Source: Acetobacter sicerae
GTDB lineage: Bacteria; Pseudomonadota; Alphaproteobacteria; Acetobacterales; Acetobacteraceae
Length of the DNA stretch: 64,000 nt
Assembly: GCF_011516765.1 (NCBI RefSeq)
Contig: NZ_JAAABN010000004.1
Span: forward strand, 186,001-250,000
Direction of reading: 5' to 3'
Shown: positions 26,751-38,022 of the stretch, one piece after another
Layout of the letters: each line of letters opens with the position of its first letter
Position numbering within the stretch: the first letter of the stretch is position 1
The notes under the pieces: generated by a model
The model's database searches: none
Seen by the model: the letters and a program-made list of their open reading frames with translations, nothing else
What the model was told of the DNA's origin: nothing
Position numbers and translations under genes: made by a program

Positions 26751-28841
26751 ATGCCTCGCCAGTCGTCGCCACCTGAGTCTCCCTCATCAGATCACGAACA
26801 TCCACCACAGGATGTCCGGATCACAAGTGCGGATCTGCGTGAACGGGCCCAGCTGGAGCGGATGCATGTGCGACTGCTCGGAGTCGCCGCCGGATTCTGT
26901 CTGCTGTTCGGAACGGTGGCGCTAAAGGCCACGTTCGCCACCATCATCTCGCCCATGGCTCCGGAAGCGCGGCAGTTGCGTCCGCAGGTGCCGGACATTC
27001 CGAAGATCGATCCCAAAAGCACGCTGACCAGCACGCTGACCATGCCGCAGGTCAGGCGCGCCATGATCGTGGACCGCAACAATCAGGTTCTCGCTGTTTC
27101 GCTGCCGGTCGCCCAGCTCTACGCCAACCCACGGGAACTGATTGATCCGCAGGATGTGGCGAAGAAGCTGAAATCCGTTCTGCCGCAGATGGATGAGGAG
27201 GAGACGGTCAGACGTCTCTCTATGGCGAAACAGTTCGTCTATCTGGCGCGCAACATCACGCTCCAGCAGGAGCTGGCGATCAACAATTTCGGTATTCCGG
27301 GCATTTACTTCGAGGCCGGTGAGCGCCGCCACTACCCGCAGGGACAGGTTGCCGCCCAGATCCTTGGCAGCGTGGATATTGATGATCACGGCATTGCCGG
27401 TGTCGAGCGTTATTTCGACAAGCGCCTGATCAGTGACAAGAACCCGCTGAAACTGTCGCTGGACGTCCGTGTGCAGGGCGTGGCGCGTGAAGAACTCGCT
27501 GCCGCGATGCAGACGTTTGAGGCGATCGGGGCCTGCGCCATTGTGATGGATGTCAACAGCGGCGAAATCGTCGCCATGGTCAGTCTGCCGGATTACAACG
27601 CCAACGATTTCGCCCATGCGCCCGGCGACGCCCGCTTCAATCGCGCCGTGACGGGCATGTATGAGCCCGGCTCCACCTTCAAGCTCCAGACGGCAGCCAT
27701 GGCGCTGCAGCTTGGCGTCGCCCATATCTGGGACCGCTTCTCCTCCATTCCCATTCACATCGGCCGCTTCACCATCGCCGATATGAAGACCGACCACTTC
27801 TCGCCGTGGCTGTCACTGCCGGAAGTCATGGCGTTCTCGTCCAACCCCGCCGCAGCCCATATCGCGCTGGATGTCGGCGCGCAGAGACAGCAGGACTGGC
27901 TCAGGGGCATGGGGTTCTTCGCGCCGGTGCCGGTCGAGCTGCCGGAAGCAGGACATCCGATCATCCCGGCGCGCCGGAACTGGGGCATCTCAACCGTGAT
28001 GACGGTCGGCTTCGGTCATGGTGTGGCTGAGCCGCCGCTTGCCATCGTGCGTGGCACGGCGGCGACGGTGAATGGCGGCATTCTGGTCAAGCCGACCCTT
28101 CTTGCGCGGGACGAGGACGCCAGCGCCCGAAGCACATCGGACATGGCGTCCGAACCGTCCATTTCAGGCGGACCCAACATCGAAAACGCACTGCCGGACA
28201 CGACTACAGGCGCAGAGGGAGCCGAAACAGCGGACACCCCTGTCACTCCAGAGGGTCAGCGCGTCTTTTCGCCCGAAATTTCCGCAACGCTCCGCAAGAT
28301 CCTGCGTCTGGACGTCAAGCTCGGCACCGGCAAGACGGCAGAGGTGCCGGGATATTACGTTGGCGGCAAAACCGGCACCGCCGAGAAGATCGGTCCGCAT
28401 GGCGGCTACCTCAAGCATGTAAACATTGCCGCTTTTACCAGCATTTTTCCGATGAACGCGCCGCGTTACGCTGTCTATGTCATGCTGGACAGCCCCAAAG
28501 GAACCGCTGCGACACATGGCTGGACGACAGCCGCATGGAACGCTGCCCCGACCGTCGCCCGGATCATCTCCCGCATTGGACCGATGTTGCAGGTGTTCCC
28601 CGACACGGCGCATGAACCGCAGATCGACGCGGCGCTCTCCATTCCCATGCGCCCTTCTCCGCCAAGAGGTGTAAGACCCCTCGGTCCCGGCAATGATCCC
28701 GGAGATCCAAGGCACGCCGCCGAGGAGAAGCGGGTTGAGGAAGCGGAGAGAAAGAAATCGCTGAAGGCAGGCGATCCGAACATCATGAAACATGCTGCAA
28801 ACAGACAGAACAGTTCTCAACAGGAAGGCGGACAGGGCTAG
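26751..28841 (+). CDS. ftsI: Septal peptidoglycan transpeptidase, penicillin-binding protein 3
   Basis: A class B PBP that cross-links septal peptidoglycan and works with FtsW. The 696 residues include a 40-residue cytoplasmic part, one membrane helix (LLGVAAGFCLLFGTVALKA), the non-catalytic dimerisation domain (RRAMIVDRNNQVLAVSLPV; HYPQGQVAAQILGSVDIDDH) and the transpeptidase with STFK (Ser 308), SSN (363-365) and KTGTAEK (Lys 540). A low-complexity insert rich in Ser, Thr and Glu lies near residues 455-500, and a charged C-terminal tail follows the domain. Start ATG 26751 has no strong binding site. Three bases separate it from murE. Confidence 0.96.
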   Translation: MPRQSSPPESPSSDHEHPPQDVRITSADLRERAQLERMHVRLLGVAAGFCLLFGTVALKATFATIISPMAPEARQLRPQVPDIPKIDPKSTLTSTLTMPQVRRAMIVDRNNQVLAVSLPVAQLYANPRELIDPQDVAKKLKSVLPQMDEEETVRRLSMAKQFVYLARNITLQQELAINNFGIPGIYFEAGERRHYPQGQVAAQILGSVDIDDHGIAGVERYFDKRLISDKNPLKLSLDVRVQGVAREELAAAMQTFEAIGACAIVMDVNSGEIVAMVSLPDYNANDFAHAPGDARFNRAVTGMYEPGSTFKLQTAAMALQLGVAHIWDRFSSIPIHIGRFTIADMKTDHFSPWLSLPEVMAFSSNPAAAHIALDVGAQRQQDWLRGMGFFAPVPVELPEAGHPIIPARRNWGISTVMTVGFGHGVAEPPLAIVRGTAATVNGGILVKPTLLARDEDASARSTSDMASEPSISGGPNIENALPDTTTGAEGAETADTPVTPEGQRVFSPEISATLRKILRLDVKLGTGKTAEVPGYYVGGKTGTAEKIGPHGGYLKHVNIAAFTSIFPMNAPRYAVYVMLDSPKGTAATHGWTTAAWNAAPTVARIISRIGPMLQVFPDTAHEPQIDAALSIPMRPSPPRGVRPLGPGNDPGDPRHAAEEKRVEEAERKKSLKAGDPNIMKHAANRQNSSQQEGGQG

Positions 28842-28844
28842 ATC

Positions 28845-30317
28845 ATGAAACTTTCCTCTCTCCTTTCCCAATCCGGCCTGACATCAGACGCTCTGGCGAC
28901 GAATGACCCGGAGATCACGTCCGTCACGGCTGACAGCCGACAGGTTCAGCCCGGCTCCCTGTTTGTGGCGCTTCCGGGAACACAGGAAGACGGCAGCATC
29001 TATATTCCCGACGCGCTGGCGGCGGGAGCCTCCGCCATTCTCGTGCCGGATGGGGAACAGGCCATAAAGGGGCAGGCGCCGACCGTCTTTACAAAGACGC
29101 CGCGTCGCTCGCTCGCCATTCTGGCCGCGACCCTCGCCGGTCCGCAGCCCGAGCATATCGTCGCCGTCACCGGCACGAACGGAAAAACCAGCACCGTCGA
29201 TTTCCTGCGCCAGATCTGGCAGGGCATGGGCCGCACTTCCGCGAGCTTCGGGACGCTGGGGCTGATTTCCCCCGTTGAATTACCATTCCGCATCCCCTCC
29301 CTCACCACGCCGGACCCGGTGACGCTGGCGAAAGCGCTCGCCGCTCTTCGGGAACGTGGCGTGACGGATGTGGCGATGGAGGCCTCTTCCCACGGCCTGG
29401 ACCAGCGCCGTCTGGACGGGGTGAAGATCGCCGCCGCCGGTTTTACCAACCTGACCCGCGATCACCTCGATTATCATGGTTCGCTGGAAGCCTACCGCAC
29501 GGCCAAGCTGCGCCTGTTCGACACACTTCTCCCCGGCGGCGGTCTTGCGGCCGCCAATGCCGACATGGATGAAGACACGCTCGACGCCCTGCGCGATATC
29601 CAGCGCCGCCGTGATCTCGACCTGCGGCTGGTCGGGCGCAAGGGCACCACGATCCGGCTGGTGGCGCACAAGGCGCTGCCGAACGGACACCAGCTTCTGC
29701 GGCTTGAAATCGGCAGGAAGGAAATGGACGTGACCCTGCCTCTGCCGGGTCGTTTTCAGGTGGATAACGCCCTGCTCGCCGTGGCTCTGGCGGGACCGGA
29801 CAAAACCGACATGGAACAGGCCCTGACCCTGCTGCCGACGCTGCGGGGTGTGCGCGGACGCATGGAGCAGGCCGTCATGCTTCCCAACGGCGCTTCCGTC
29901 TATGTCGATTACGCCCATACGCCGGATGCGCTGGCCCGGGCGCTCGACAGCCTGCGTCCGCATGTCAAAGGTCGTCTGCTGATCCTCTTCGGCGCGGGCG
30001 GCGATCGTGACAAGGGCAAGCGGCCTCTCATGGCGCAGGAAGCCACGCAGCGGGCTGACGTGGTGTTCGTCACGGACGATAACCCCCGCAGCGAGGACGC
30101 GGCAGACATCCGGCGCGATATTCTGGCCGGTGCGCCCAAGGAAGTCATCGAGATCGCGGATCGCAGAACGGCCATCGCGGAGGCGCTGCGCCAGCTTCAG
30201 CCGGGTGACGTGCTGCTGGTCGCGGGCAAGGGACATGAGCAGGGCCAGATCATCGGCGACGTCGTGCAGCCTTTTGACGATGTGAGTGTGGTGAAAGATC
30301 TGGCGGCGGAACTGTGA
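28845..30317 (+). CDS. murE: UDP-MurNAc-Ala-Glu:meso-diaminopimelate ligase
   Basis: It adds the third residue of the peptidoglycan stem peptide. The 490 residues show SVTADSRQVQPGSLFVAL, the P-loop VTGTNGKTS at 108-116, MEASSHGLDQRRLDG, TNLTRDHLDYHGSLE, VDYAHTPDAL and the DNPR motif at 412-415 that specifies meso-diaminopimelate rather than lysine. AGGAAGG lies upstream, overlapping the end of ftsI. Its stop overlaps the GTG start of murF. Confidence 0.98.
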   Translation: MKLSSLLSQSGLTSDALATNDPEITSVTADSRQVQPGSLFVALPGTQEDGSIYIPDALAAGASAILVPDGEQAIKGQAPTVFTKTPRRSLAILAATLAGPQPEHIVAVTGTNGKTSTVDFLRQIWQGMGRTSASFGTLGLISPVELPFRIPSLTTPDPVTLAKALAALRERGVTDVAMEASSHGLDQRRLDGVKIAAAGFTNLTRDHLDYHGSLEAYRTAKLRLFDTLLPGGGLAAANADMDEDTLDALRDIQRRRDLDLRLVGRKGTTIRLVAHKALPNGHQLLRLEIGRKEMDVTLPLPGRFQVDNALLAVALAGPDKTDMEQALTLLPTLRGVRGRMEQAVMLPNGASVYVDYAHTPDALARALDSLRPHVKGRLLILFGAGGDRDKGKRPLMAQEATQRADVVFVTDDNPRSEDAADIRRDILAGAPKEVIEIADRRTAIAEALRQLQPGDVLLVAGKGHEQGQIIGDVVQPFDDVSVVKDLAAEL

Positions 30318-31717
30318 GCATTCTCTGGACAGGCGAAGAGCTGGCCGCCGCGACACAGGGACGCTTCGGCTCTGAAGATGGCCATGCGATCGCGGTTTCC
30401 GGTGTGTCGATCGACACCCGCACTCTTGCGAAAGGCGATCTGTTCATCGCCCTGCTGGGTGAGAATTCGGACGGTCATGCCCATGTCGCCATGGCGCTGG
30501 ACAAGGGTGCTGCAGCCGTTCTCGTGCATCGCACGGACGAACTGGAAGACGTTGATCCCACTGATCCGCGTCTGCTGATTGTCGGCGACACGATGGTCGG
30601 ACTGTGGGATCTGGCGCGGGCGGCGCGTGCCCGCTTTACGGGCGATGTCATCGCCGTGACGGGAAGTGTCGGCAAGACCACGACCAAGGAAATGCTGCGG
30701 GTGGCGCTTGGCGCGCTCGGCAGGACGCACGCTTCCGCCGCTTCCTACAACAATCACTGGGGCGTGCCGCTGACGCTTGCCCGACTGCCACGGGACGCCG
30801 TGTTCTGCGTCAGTGAAATCGGCATGAACCATCCCGGTGAGATCGCCCCGCTGGCTGAACTGGTACGGCCCGATGTCGCCGTCATTTCCACGATCGGCTC
30901 GGCGCATCTGGGCCATATGGGCAGCCTCGACGCCATTGCGCGGGAAAAAGCCTCCATTATCGCGGCCCTTCCACGTGGCGGTATCGCCATCGTGCCGGAC
31001 GATGCGGAAGGACAGGCGATCTTTACCGACATGGCGCAGGCAGCCGGTGTCACGCTCTGGCGCTCCGGTTTCGCCGAGACCAGTGAAGCGCGCCTCACCG
31101 ATCCTGAACTCTCCGGCGAAGGCAGCCGGTTTGTCGCCCATGTGGCCGGAACTGCGGTTCCCGTCGAAATTCGCGCGCCCGGCGAACATCTCGCCCGTAA
31201 TGCGCTGTCCACTCTGGCGGTCGTCGCGGCCCTGCATGGCAGCGGTTCGGAACTCAGTCGGGCGGCGGAAGCCCTCGCCAGTTTCACACCCGGCACGGGG
31301 CGTGGCGCGGCGTCCCCCATTCTCGATGGCGAAGCTCTCCTGCTGGATGAGAGCTACAACGCGTCCGTCCTGTCGATCAAAGCCGCCCTTGGTGTGCTCG
31401 CACTTCTGCCAGCAAAACGCCGCATTGCCGTGTTGGGAGACATCCGCGAACTGGGTGACTTCGCTCGCGAGGAACATCTCTCCCTTGAGCCGGCGGTCAG
31501 CGCCGCGGCCGATCTTGTATGCTGTTGTGGACCGCACATGAAAGACCTGTTTGACGCCCTGCCCTCTTCCCGTCGGGGAAGCTGGGAGGAGAACTCCACG
31601 GCGCTTGCGCCGCTTGTGCGGGCTGTCCTGCAACCCGGTGACGCCGTGCTGGTCAAGGGAAGCTTCGGCAGCCGGATGAAGGTTGTCGTGGATGCGCTGA
31701 AAGCGGAGAGCGTCTGA
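30314..31717 (+). CDS. murF: UDP-MurNAc-tripeptide:D-Ala-D-Ala ligase
   Basis: It completes the pentapeptide using the product of Ddl, encoded 7 kb downstream. The 467 residues show ISIDTRTL-type start ([20 protein letters not shown]), P-loop [14 protein letters not shown] from residue 115, [28 protein letters not shown] and [18 protein letters not shown]. The start is GTG in a GTGA overlap with the murE stop; the stop overlaps the mraY ATG (TGATG). Confidence 0.97.
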   Translation: MSILWTGEELAAATQGRFGSEDGHAIAVSGVSIDTRTLAKGDLFIALLGENSDGHAHVAMALDKGAAAVLVHRTDELEDVDPTDPRLLIVGDTMVGLWDLARAARARFTGDVIAVTGSVGKTTTKEMLRVALGALGRTHASAASYNNHWGVPLTLARLPRDAVFCVSEIGMNHPGEIAPLAELVRPDVAVISTIGSAHLGHMGSLDAIAREKASIIAALPRGGIAIVPDDAEGQAIFTDMAQAAGVTLWRSGFAETSEARLTDPELSGEGSRFVAHVAGTAVPVEIRAPGEHLARNALSTLAVVAALHGSGSELSRAAEALASFTPGTGRGAASPILDGEALLLDESYNASVLSIKAALGVLALLPAKRRIAVLGDIRELGDFAREEHLSLEPAVSAAADLVCCCGPHMKDLFDALPSSRRGSWEENSTALAPLVRAVLQPGDAVLVKGSFGSRMKVVVDALKAESV

Positions 31718-32808
31718 TGCTGTATCTGCTGGTCGCCCATCACGCACATGGTCACACGACGTTTCTCAACCTGTTCCGCTATCTCACCTTCCGCGCTGGC
31801 GGAGCCTGTCTGACCGCTCTGGCGATTGCCCTGCTGCTCGGCAATCCGGTGATCCGCGAACTCAAGCGCATCCAGCGTGAGGGCCAGCCCATCCGCGCCC
31901 TCGGTCCCGAGCGCCATATTCTGGAGAAGGCCGGGACGCCGACCATGGGCGGTATCCTGATCCTGATTGCGCTGTTTGTGTCCACACTTCTGTGGGCCGA
32001 CCTTCAGAATGGCTTTGTCTGGGCCGTGCTGTTTGTCACGGCCTCTTTCGGCGCCATCGGTTTCGCGGATGATTACCTCAAGCTTTCCCGGCGCAACACG
32101 GATGGCGTGTCGAAAAAGACGCGTCTCACCTGCGAATTCGCCACCTCCCTGATCGCGGGCTGGTGGATGCAGCAGATGATGCCGCCCGAACTGACCAACC
32201 AGCTGGCCTTTCCCTTCGTGAAGGATTTCCTGCTGCCACTTGGCATCGCCTTCCCGATCTTCGCGATGGTGACGATCGCCGGTTTCGGCAACGCCGTGAA
32301 TTTCACGGACGGGCTGGACGGGCTGGCGACGGTTCCCGTGGTGATCGCCGCACTGGTGTTCGCGCTGATCGCCTATCTGGTCGGCAATCATGTCTTTGCG
32401 GACTATCTTCAGCTTCACGCGGTTCCGGGAACAGGTGAACTCGCCATCTTCTGCGCGGCGCTGGTTGGTGCGGGACTGGGCTTTCTCTGGTTCAACGCCC
32501 CGCCCGCCTCCGTGTTCATGGGCGATACCGGCTCGCTGTCGCTCGGCGGCGCACTGGGGGCTGTTGCTGTCGCCACCAAACATGAACTGGTGCTGTGCAT
32601 CGTCGGCGGTCTGTTTGTGGTCGAGACGCTCTCCGTGGTGATTCAGGTGTTCTGGTACAAACGCACCAAACGCCGCGTGTTCCTGATGGCCCCGCTGCAT
32701 CATCACTTTGAGAAAAAAGGCTGGCAGGAGCCGAAGATTGTCGTCCGGTTCTGGATCGTCTCCGTCGTGCTGGGGCTGTTCGGCCTCGCTACGCTGAAAC
32801 TGCGCTGA
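31717..32808 (+). CDS. mraY: Phospho-MurNAc-pentapeptide transferase
   Basis: It makes lipid I at the inner membrane by moving phospho-MurNAc-pentapeptide to undecaprenyl phosphate. The 363 residues contain about ten membrane helices. Diagnostic stretches: [34 protein letters not shown] (the DD of the active site), [32 protein letters not shown] and the [15 protein letters not shown] loop. It overlaps the murF stop by one base and lies 12 bases before murD. Confidence 0.98.
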   Translation: MLYLLVAHHAHGHTTFLNLFRYLTFRAGGACLTALAIALLLGNPVIRELKRIQREGQPIRALGPERHILEKAGTPTMGGILILIALFVSTLLWADLQNGFVWAVLFVTASFGAIGFADDYLKLSRRNTDGVSKKTRLTCEFATSLIAGWWMQQMMPPELTNQLAFPFVKDFLLPLGIAFPIFAMVTIAGFGNAVNFTDGLDGLATVPVVIAALVFALIAYLVGNHVFADYLQLHAVPGTGELAIFCAALVGAGLGFLWFNAPPASVFMGDTGSLSLGGALGAVAVATKHELVLCIVGGLFVVETLSVVIQVFWYKRTKRRVFLMAPLHHHFEKKGWQEPKIVVRFWIVSVVLGLFGLATLKLR

Positions 32809-32820
32809 GGAGACCACGCC

Positions 32821-34215
32821 TTGTCCGCCAAAACCTCATTCCCTGCCGATCTGTTCGCTAGCCACCATTTTGCGGTGCTCGGGCTGGGCCGCAATGGCAC
32901 GCCCGCCGCAAAGGCGCTGGTGAACATGGGCGCTGCCGTGCAGGCATGGGATGATGGCGAGGCCGGACGGAAGGCTCTTGAGGGATGGAAGTCTTCATCC
33001 GGCGAACTCACCGTCGCACCGTTCGAGAGTCTGGACGGATTTGATGCGCTGGTCATGTCGCCGGGCATCCCGCATATCCTGCCGACCGTGCATCCGGTCG
33101 CGGCCATGGCGAAAGCGGCCGGTGTGCCAATCCTCTCCGACGCCGATCTGCTGTTTCAGGCCGTTCGCAAGAGTGGATCGAAGGCCCGGTTCGCCGGCAT
33201 AACCGGCACGAACGGCAAGTCCACCACCACCGCCCTGCTGGCTCACCTGCTGCATCATGCCGGATGGCCGGTTGCCGAGGGAGGCAATCTTGGTCCCGCA
33301 TCGCTGTCCCTGCCGCTCCTGCCGGACAATGGCGTGTATGTGCTGGAAATGTCGTCCTACATGCTGGAACGGCTGGCGACCCTGCATTTCGATACGGCCT
33401 GCCTGCTGAACCTGACGCCGGACCATCTCGACCGGCACGGCGACATGGCGGGCTATGCCGCCGCCAAGGCGCATATCTTCGACCGGATGACCGGTTCCGA
33501 TCTGGCTGTCATCGGGAATGGCGACACATGGTGCCGGGACATCGCCGCCAGCCTGAAGGCGCGGGACATCCCCGTCGAGACCATTTCGGGACAGGATGAA
33601 GAGACGGCCGATTTTCATCTGCATGACGGAGTTGTCGTCAGCCACGGCATGGTCATCGCCCGTCCCGGCGCGACATTGCCCGGCACGCACAACGCCGAGA
33701 ACGCCTGCGCGGCGCTCGCCATGGCGCTGCGACTGGGCGTTGCATCCAACAGTCTGGCCAGCGGGATCGGAGATTTCGCCGGACTGGCGCACCGTCAGAA
33801 GCATGTCGCGGATATCAACGGCGTGGCCTATGTCGATGACAGCAAGGCGACCAACGCCGACGCCGCTTCCCGTGCGCTTGGCTGCTACGGCAGGATCGTC
33901 TGGATTGCGGGGGGCGTGGCCAAGGCGGGTGGCATCTCTGACCTCGTTCCGTATTTCCCGCGGATCGCTAAAGCCTTTCTGATTGGTAAGGATGCGCCGA
34001 TGCTGGCGGAAACGCTGGCCGCGCACAAGGTGCCTTACGAGATTGTGGGCGATCTGGAACATGCCGTTCCCGCCGCCCGTCAGGCCGCCGAAACGGAAGG
34101 CGCCGAGGTGGTGCTTCTCTCCCCGGCCTGCGCCAGTTTTGACCAGTTTCCAGGGTTCGAGGCGCGCGGCCTGCGCTTTGCCGAACTGGTGCACGCGCTG
34201 AAGGATCACGGCTGA
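32821..34215 (+). CDS. murD: UDP-MurNAc-L-alanine:D-glutamate ligase
   Basis: It adds D-Glu in the cytosolic stage of peptidoglycan synthesis. The 464 residues show the N-terminal Rossmann motif VLGLGRNGTPAAKAL, ALVMSPGIPHILP, P-loop GTNGKSTTT from residue 129, EMSSYMLERL, LTPDHLDRHGDM, YVDDSKATNADAAS and LSPACASFDQFPGFE. The start is TTG 32821, with GAGGAG 6-9 bases upstream. The stop overlaps the ftsW ATG (TGATG). Confidence 0.97.
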   Translation: MSAKTSFPADLFASHHFAVLGLGRNGTPAAKALVNMGAAVQAWDDGEAGRKALEGWKSSSGELTVAPFESLDGFDALVMSPGIPHILPTVHPVAAMAKAAGVPILSDADLLFQAVRKSGSKARFAGITGTNGKSTTTALLAHLLHHAGWPVAEGGNLGPASLSLPLLPDNGVYVLEMSSYMLERLATLHFDTACLLNLTPDHLDRHGDMAGYAAAKAHIFDRMTGSDLAVIGNGDTWCRDIAASLKARDIPVETISGQDEETADFHLHDGVVVSHGMVIARPGATLPGTHNAENACAALAMALRLGVASNSLASGIGDFAGLAHRQKHVADINGVAYVDDSKATNADAASRALGCYGRIVWIAGGVAKAGGISDLVPYFPRIAKAFLIGKDAPMLAETLAAHKVPYEIVGDLEHAVPAARQAAETEGAEVVLLSPACASFDQFPGFEARGLRFAELVHALKDHG

Positions 34216-35384
34216 TGGCCCGGTTTTCCCGCATCGACAACTCGGCGCTCGGGCGCTGGTGGCGCAGCGTCGATCATGTGACGCTGGCCTGCGTGGGGAT
34301 CCTGATCGGTTTCGGCTATATCCTGATGCTCGCCGCCAGCCCTGCCGTGGCCGTGCGTATCGGCGCATCGCGCAACATGTTCATCTTCAAGCAGGTTTTC
34401 TTCCTCACGCTTGCCGGATGCATGACCATCGCGGTGTCGATGCTCTCCCGCAAAGGCGTGATCCGGCTTGGCTTTATCGGCAGCGCGATCGCCATTGCGG
34501 CGACGGCGATGACGCTGGTGCATGGCATCGAGATCAAGGGCGCGCGACGCTGGATCGCTCTCCCGATGATGTCCGTGCAGCCATCCGAATTTCTCAAGCC
34601 GTGCTTCGCCGTAATGACGGCGTGGCTGCTCGCCAAACGACATGAAGTCCGACGTTTTCCGGGGATGCTGCTGGCTCTGGCAGGTTATGCGGTCATTCTG
34701 ATCCTGCTGAAATCCCAGCCGGATATCGGAATGCTCACCGTTGTCTCAGCCGTTTTTCTGGCCCAGCTTTTCGTGGACGGACTGAACCTGATTCTGGTTG
34801 CGGGCGGTGTCGGCATCATGATCGCGGCCGGCATCGCGGCCTTCTTCCTGTTCCCGCACGTTCATTCCCGCGTGGAGCGCTTCCTGCATCCGGATGTGGG
34901 CGACCACTACCAGATCGACACCGCCCTCCGCGCCTTCGGCAATGGTGGCCTGCTCGGACGTGGACCGGGTGAAGGCCGGGTGAAGGATCTGCTGCCCGAC
35001 GCTCACGCCGACTTCGTGTTCGCCGTGGCGGGCGAGGAATACGGCCTGCTGATCTGCCTGTTTATCATCGCCGTGTTCGCGACCATCGTCATCCGCGCGC
35101 TTCTGAGACTGCTGCGGGAAGATGATCCGTTTCTCATCATGGCGACGGCGGGCCTTGTCACCGGGTTCGGGTTGCAGGCCTTCGTCAACATGGCTTCCAC
35201 CCTGCATCTCATTCCGACCAAGGGCATGACGCTGCCGTTCATTTCCTATGGCGGCTCTTCCGCGCTTTCGATCTCGCTGGCCATCGGCATGGTGCTCGCA
35301 CTGACGCGGCAGCGTGTGGGGCAGAGCAGGCTCAGCCGCTCACTGACGGAAACCACCCGGGGCACATGGAAAACAGCGACATGA
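34215..35384 (+). CDS. ftsW: SEDS-family septal peptidoglycan glycosyltransferase
   Basis: It polymerises lipid II at the septum as partner of FtsI. The 389 residues form about ten membrane helices. SEDS signatures seen: GARRWIALPMMSVQPSEFLK, SQPDIGMLTV (catalytic Asp), FLHPDVGDHYQIDTALRAFG, DAHADFVFAVAGEEYGLL and IPTKGMTLPFISYGGSS. The start overlaps the murD stop, and the stop overlaps the murG ATG. Confidence 0.97.
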   Translation: MARFSRIDNSALGRWWRSVDHVTLACVGILIGFGYILMLAASPAVAVRIGASRNMFIFKQVFFLTLAGCMTIAVSMLSRKGVIRLGFIGSAIAIAATAMTLVHGIEIKGARRWIALPMMSVQPSEFLKPCFAVMTAWLLAKRHEVRRFPGMLLALAGYAVILILLKSQPDIGMLTVVSAVFLAQLFVDGLNLILVAGGVGIMIAAGIAAFFLFPHVHSRVERFLHPDVGDHYQIDTALRAFGNGGLLGRGPGEGRVKDLLPDAHADFVFAVAGEEYGLLICLFIIAVFATIVIRALLRLLREDDPFLIMATAGLVTGFGLQAFVNMASTLHLIPTKGMTLPFISYGGSSALSISLAIGMVLALTRQRVGQSRLSRSLTETTRGTWKTAT

Positions 35385-36598
35385 CTACGCAGGCGAACAT
35401 TTCCTCCACCGGTCCCGTCGTGATTGCGGCAGGCGGCACCGGCGGTCATTTCTTCCCCGCCGAGGCGCTTGCCGATGTGCTGGTCGGGCGCGGCTACCGC
35501 GTCGCCCTGATGACCGATGCGCGTGCAGGCAAACGCACCTCCGGCGTCTTCGCCACGGCAGATCAGTTCATTCTGCCGGGCGCGGGAGTCGCAGGACGCG
35601 GTCCGGTCCGGGCGCTCAAGGGAGGTCTTGCCCTCCTGCGCGGTGCGAATGAAGCCCGTAGCATCATGGCCAAGCTGCACCCCGCTGCCGTCGTCGGGTT
35701 TGGCGGTTACCCTTCCGTCCCGCCCCTGCTCGGTGCGCGCCTGCTTCCGGGATCGGTACGTCCGAAGATCATCCTGCATGAAGGTAACGCCGTTCTGGGC
35801 AAGGCCAACGCCTTTCTCGCCCGGTTCGCGGACGGGATCGGCACATCTTTCAACGAGGTCCACGGTCTGCCCGCCGGCGCCCATGTCGCGCTGACCGGCA
35901 TGCCCGTGCGCCCCGCCATCGCGGCTCTTGCAGGTGAAGGCTACACACCGCCCGGCGATCTCATCCGCCTGCTCATCTGGGGTGGCTCGCTGGGGGCGCG
36001 CGTCTTTTCCGACATCGTTCCCGGCGCTCTGGCGGCGCTTCCGCTCGCCATTCGGGAACGGTTGCAGATCACGCAGCAGGTTCGCGCCGAGGATCTCGAA
36101 CGGGTACGCACAGCCTACGAATCCTTTGGCATCGCCGCCACACTGGCTCCCTTCTTCCCGAACGTGGCCGAACTCATGCAGCAGGCCCATCTGGTGATCG
36201 GTCGCGCCGGTGGCTCGTCGGTCGCGGAACTGGAGGTGGCGGGACGTCCCTCCATTCTCGTGCCACTGCCAGTCGCCGCAAGTGACGAGCAGACCGCCAA
36301 CGCCCAGGCTCTTGAAGGCGTCGGAGCCGCCTGGGTTTTCCGCCAGCCCACCTTCACGGTGGATGCCCTGACGCCTCTGCTGACCATGATGCTGACCGAC
36401 ACGGGCATTCTCACCGCCGCCGCTTCCGCCGCCGCAAAGCTGGGCCGTCCGGATGCGGCGGAACGTCTGGCTGATCTGGTCGAGACGACCTTGCATCACG
36501 GGTCAGGTGGACGCTATTCCTCGCCCCTTCCCCCTTCCCCTGCGTCTTCCCATCCATCTCCGGGACACGCTGCCACGACCGTGGAGTCCAAGCCATGA
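35381..36598 (+). CDS. murG: Lipid II synthase: UDP-GlcNAc transferase MurG
   Basis: It adds GlcNAc to lipid I at the inner leaflet. The 405 residues show [51 protein letters not shown], the C-lobe [38 protein letters not shown] and [21 protein letters not shown] 35381 makes an ATGA overlap with the ftsW stop and is preferred; ATG 35366 in the same frame, with GGGG close upstream, would add five residues. The last 33 residues ([20 protein letters not shown]...) are a Pro/Ser-rich extension not usual for MurG. Confidence 0.97.
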   Translation: MTTQANISSTGPVVIAAGGTGGHFFPAEALADVLVGRGYRVALMTDARAGKRTSGVFATADQFILPGAGVAGRGPVRALKGGLALLRGANEARSIMAKLHPAAVVGFGGYPSVPPLLGARLLPGSVRPKIILHEGNAVLGKANAFLARFADGIGTSFNEVHGLPAGAHVALTGMPVRPAIAALAGEGYTPPGDLIRLLIWGGSLGARVFSDIVPGALAALPLAIRERLQITQQVRAEDLERVRTAYESFGIAATLAPFFPNVAELMQQAHLVIGRAGGSSVAELEVAGRPSILVPLPVAASDEQTANAQALEGVGAAWVFRQPTFTVDALTPLLTMMLTDTGILTAAASAAAKLGRPDAAERLADLVETTLHHGSGGRYSSPLPPSPASSHPSPGHAATTVESKP

Positions 36599-38022
36599 GA
36601 GCCCTGCCGCTGACAATCGGTACCATTCATTTCGTCGGTATCGGCGGCATCGGCATGTCGGGCATCGCCGAAGTGCTCCACATGCTCGGCTATGTCGTCC
36701 AGGGTTCGGACATGAACGATGGCGCGAACGTCCAGCGCCTCCGGGCTCTCGGCATTTCGGTCACCATCGGCCATGACGCCGCCAATCTCGGACAGGCGCA
36801 GGTCGTGGTGATTTCCACAGCCGTCAAGCGCGACAATCCGGAAGTGGTCGCCGCCCGTTCACGCCTGATTCCGGTCGTGCGTCGTGCGGAAATGCTCGCC
36901 GAACTGATGCGCCTGCGCTGGTCCGTCGCTGTCGGCGGCACGCACGGCAAGACGACCACGACCAGCCTGATCGCCGCCGTTCTGGAAGCGTCCAAGCTTG
37001 ATCCGACCGTCATCAACGGCGGCATCATCGAGGCCTACGGCACCAACACCCGCATGGGCAAGGGCGAGTGGATGGTGGTGGAAGCCGACGAGAGTGACGG
37101 CTCCTTCCTGCGTCTGCCCTCCGTGATTTCCGTTGTGACCAACATGGACCCGGAGCATCTCGATCACTGGGGCACGGCGGAAGCGATGGAAGCGGGCTAT
37201 GACCAGTTCGTCTCCAATGTCCCGTTCTACGGCTTCGCCGTTCTCTGCATCGACCACCCGGCCGTGCAGCAGATGATCCCGCGTCTTTCAGATCATCGCG
37301 TCGTTACCTACGGCTTCTCGCCGCAGGCCGACGTGCGGGCCGAGAAGGTCATCACCGACAAGCTCGGTGCGACTTTTGAAGTGCAGATTACTGATCGCAC
37401 CCGTCGCCGCACCCGCAAGGCCGGTCCGTTCCGTCTGCCGATGCTGGGCAACCACAACGTGCAGAACGCTCTGGCCGCTATCGCCGTCGCCACCGAGATG
37501 GACATCGACGACGCCACCATCCGTTCAGGTCTCGCCTCTTTCCGTGGTGTGAAGCGTCGCTTCACCCGCTGCGGCGAAGCGAACGGCATCACCGTGATCG
37601 ACGATTACGGGCATCATCCGGTCGAGATCGCCGCCGTTCTGAAGGCCGCCCGGCAGGCCGGTGCGCGGCAGGTCATCGCCGTCATGCAGCCGCACCGTTA
37701 TTCCCGTATGCAGATGCTGTTCAACGATTTCTGCACCTGCATGAACGATGCTGACACGGTCATTGTGTCCGACGTTTACGCTGCCGGTGAGGAACCGATC
37801 GAAGGCTTCAGCCGTGACAGGCTGGTCGAGGGTCTACGTGAGCGCGGCCACCGCTCGGTCGTGCCGCTGACCGATCCGGCGCACCTGGCGGAAATGATCA
37901 ACGCCATGGCCAAGCCGGGCGATTACGTCGTCTGCCTTGGTGCGGGCACCATCACCAACTGGGCGCACGCGCTGCCGGGTGAGCTTCTGGCGCTTCAGGC
38001 GAAGCAGAAAGGCGCAGCATGA
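36595..38022 (+). CDS. murC: UDP-MurNAc:L-alanine ligase
   Basis: First ligase of stem-peptide assembly. The 475 residues show [46 protein letters not shown] from residue 114, [41 protein letters not shown] and [14 protein letters not shown]. Overlaps murG and murB by ATGA at the two ends. Confidence 0.98.
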   Translation: MRALPLTIGTIHFVGIGGIGMSGIAEVLHMLGYVVQGSDMNDGANVQRLRALGISVTIGHDAANLGQAQVVVISTAVKRDNPEVVAARSRLIPVVRRAEMLAELMRLRWSVAVGGTHGKTTTTSLIAAVLEASKLDPTVINGGIIEAYGTNTRMGKGEWMVVEADESDGSFLRLPSVISVVTNMDPEHLDHWGTAEAMEAGYDQFVSNVPFYGFAVLCIDHPAVQQMIPRLSDHRVVTYGFSPQADVRAEKVITDKLGATFEVQITDRTRRRTRKAGPFRLPMLGNHNVQNALAAIAVATEMDIDDATIRSGLASFRGVKRRFTRCGEANGITVIDDYGHHPVEIAAVLKAARQAGARQVIAVMQPHRYSRMQMLFNDFCTCMNDADTVIVSDVYAAGEEPIEGFSRDRLVEGLRERGHRSVVPLTDPAHLAEMINAMAKPGDYVVCLGAGTITNWAHALPGELLALQAKQKGAA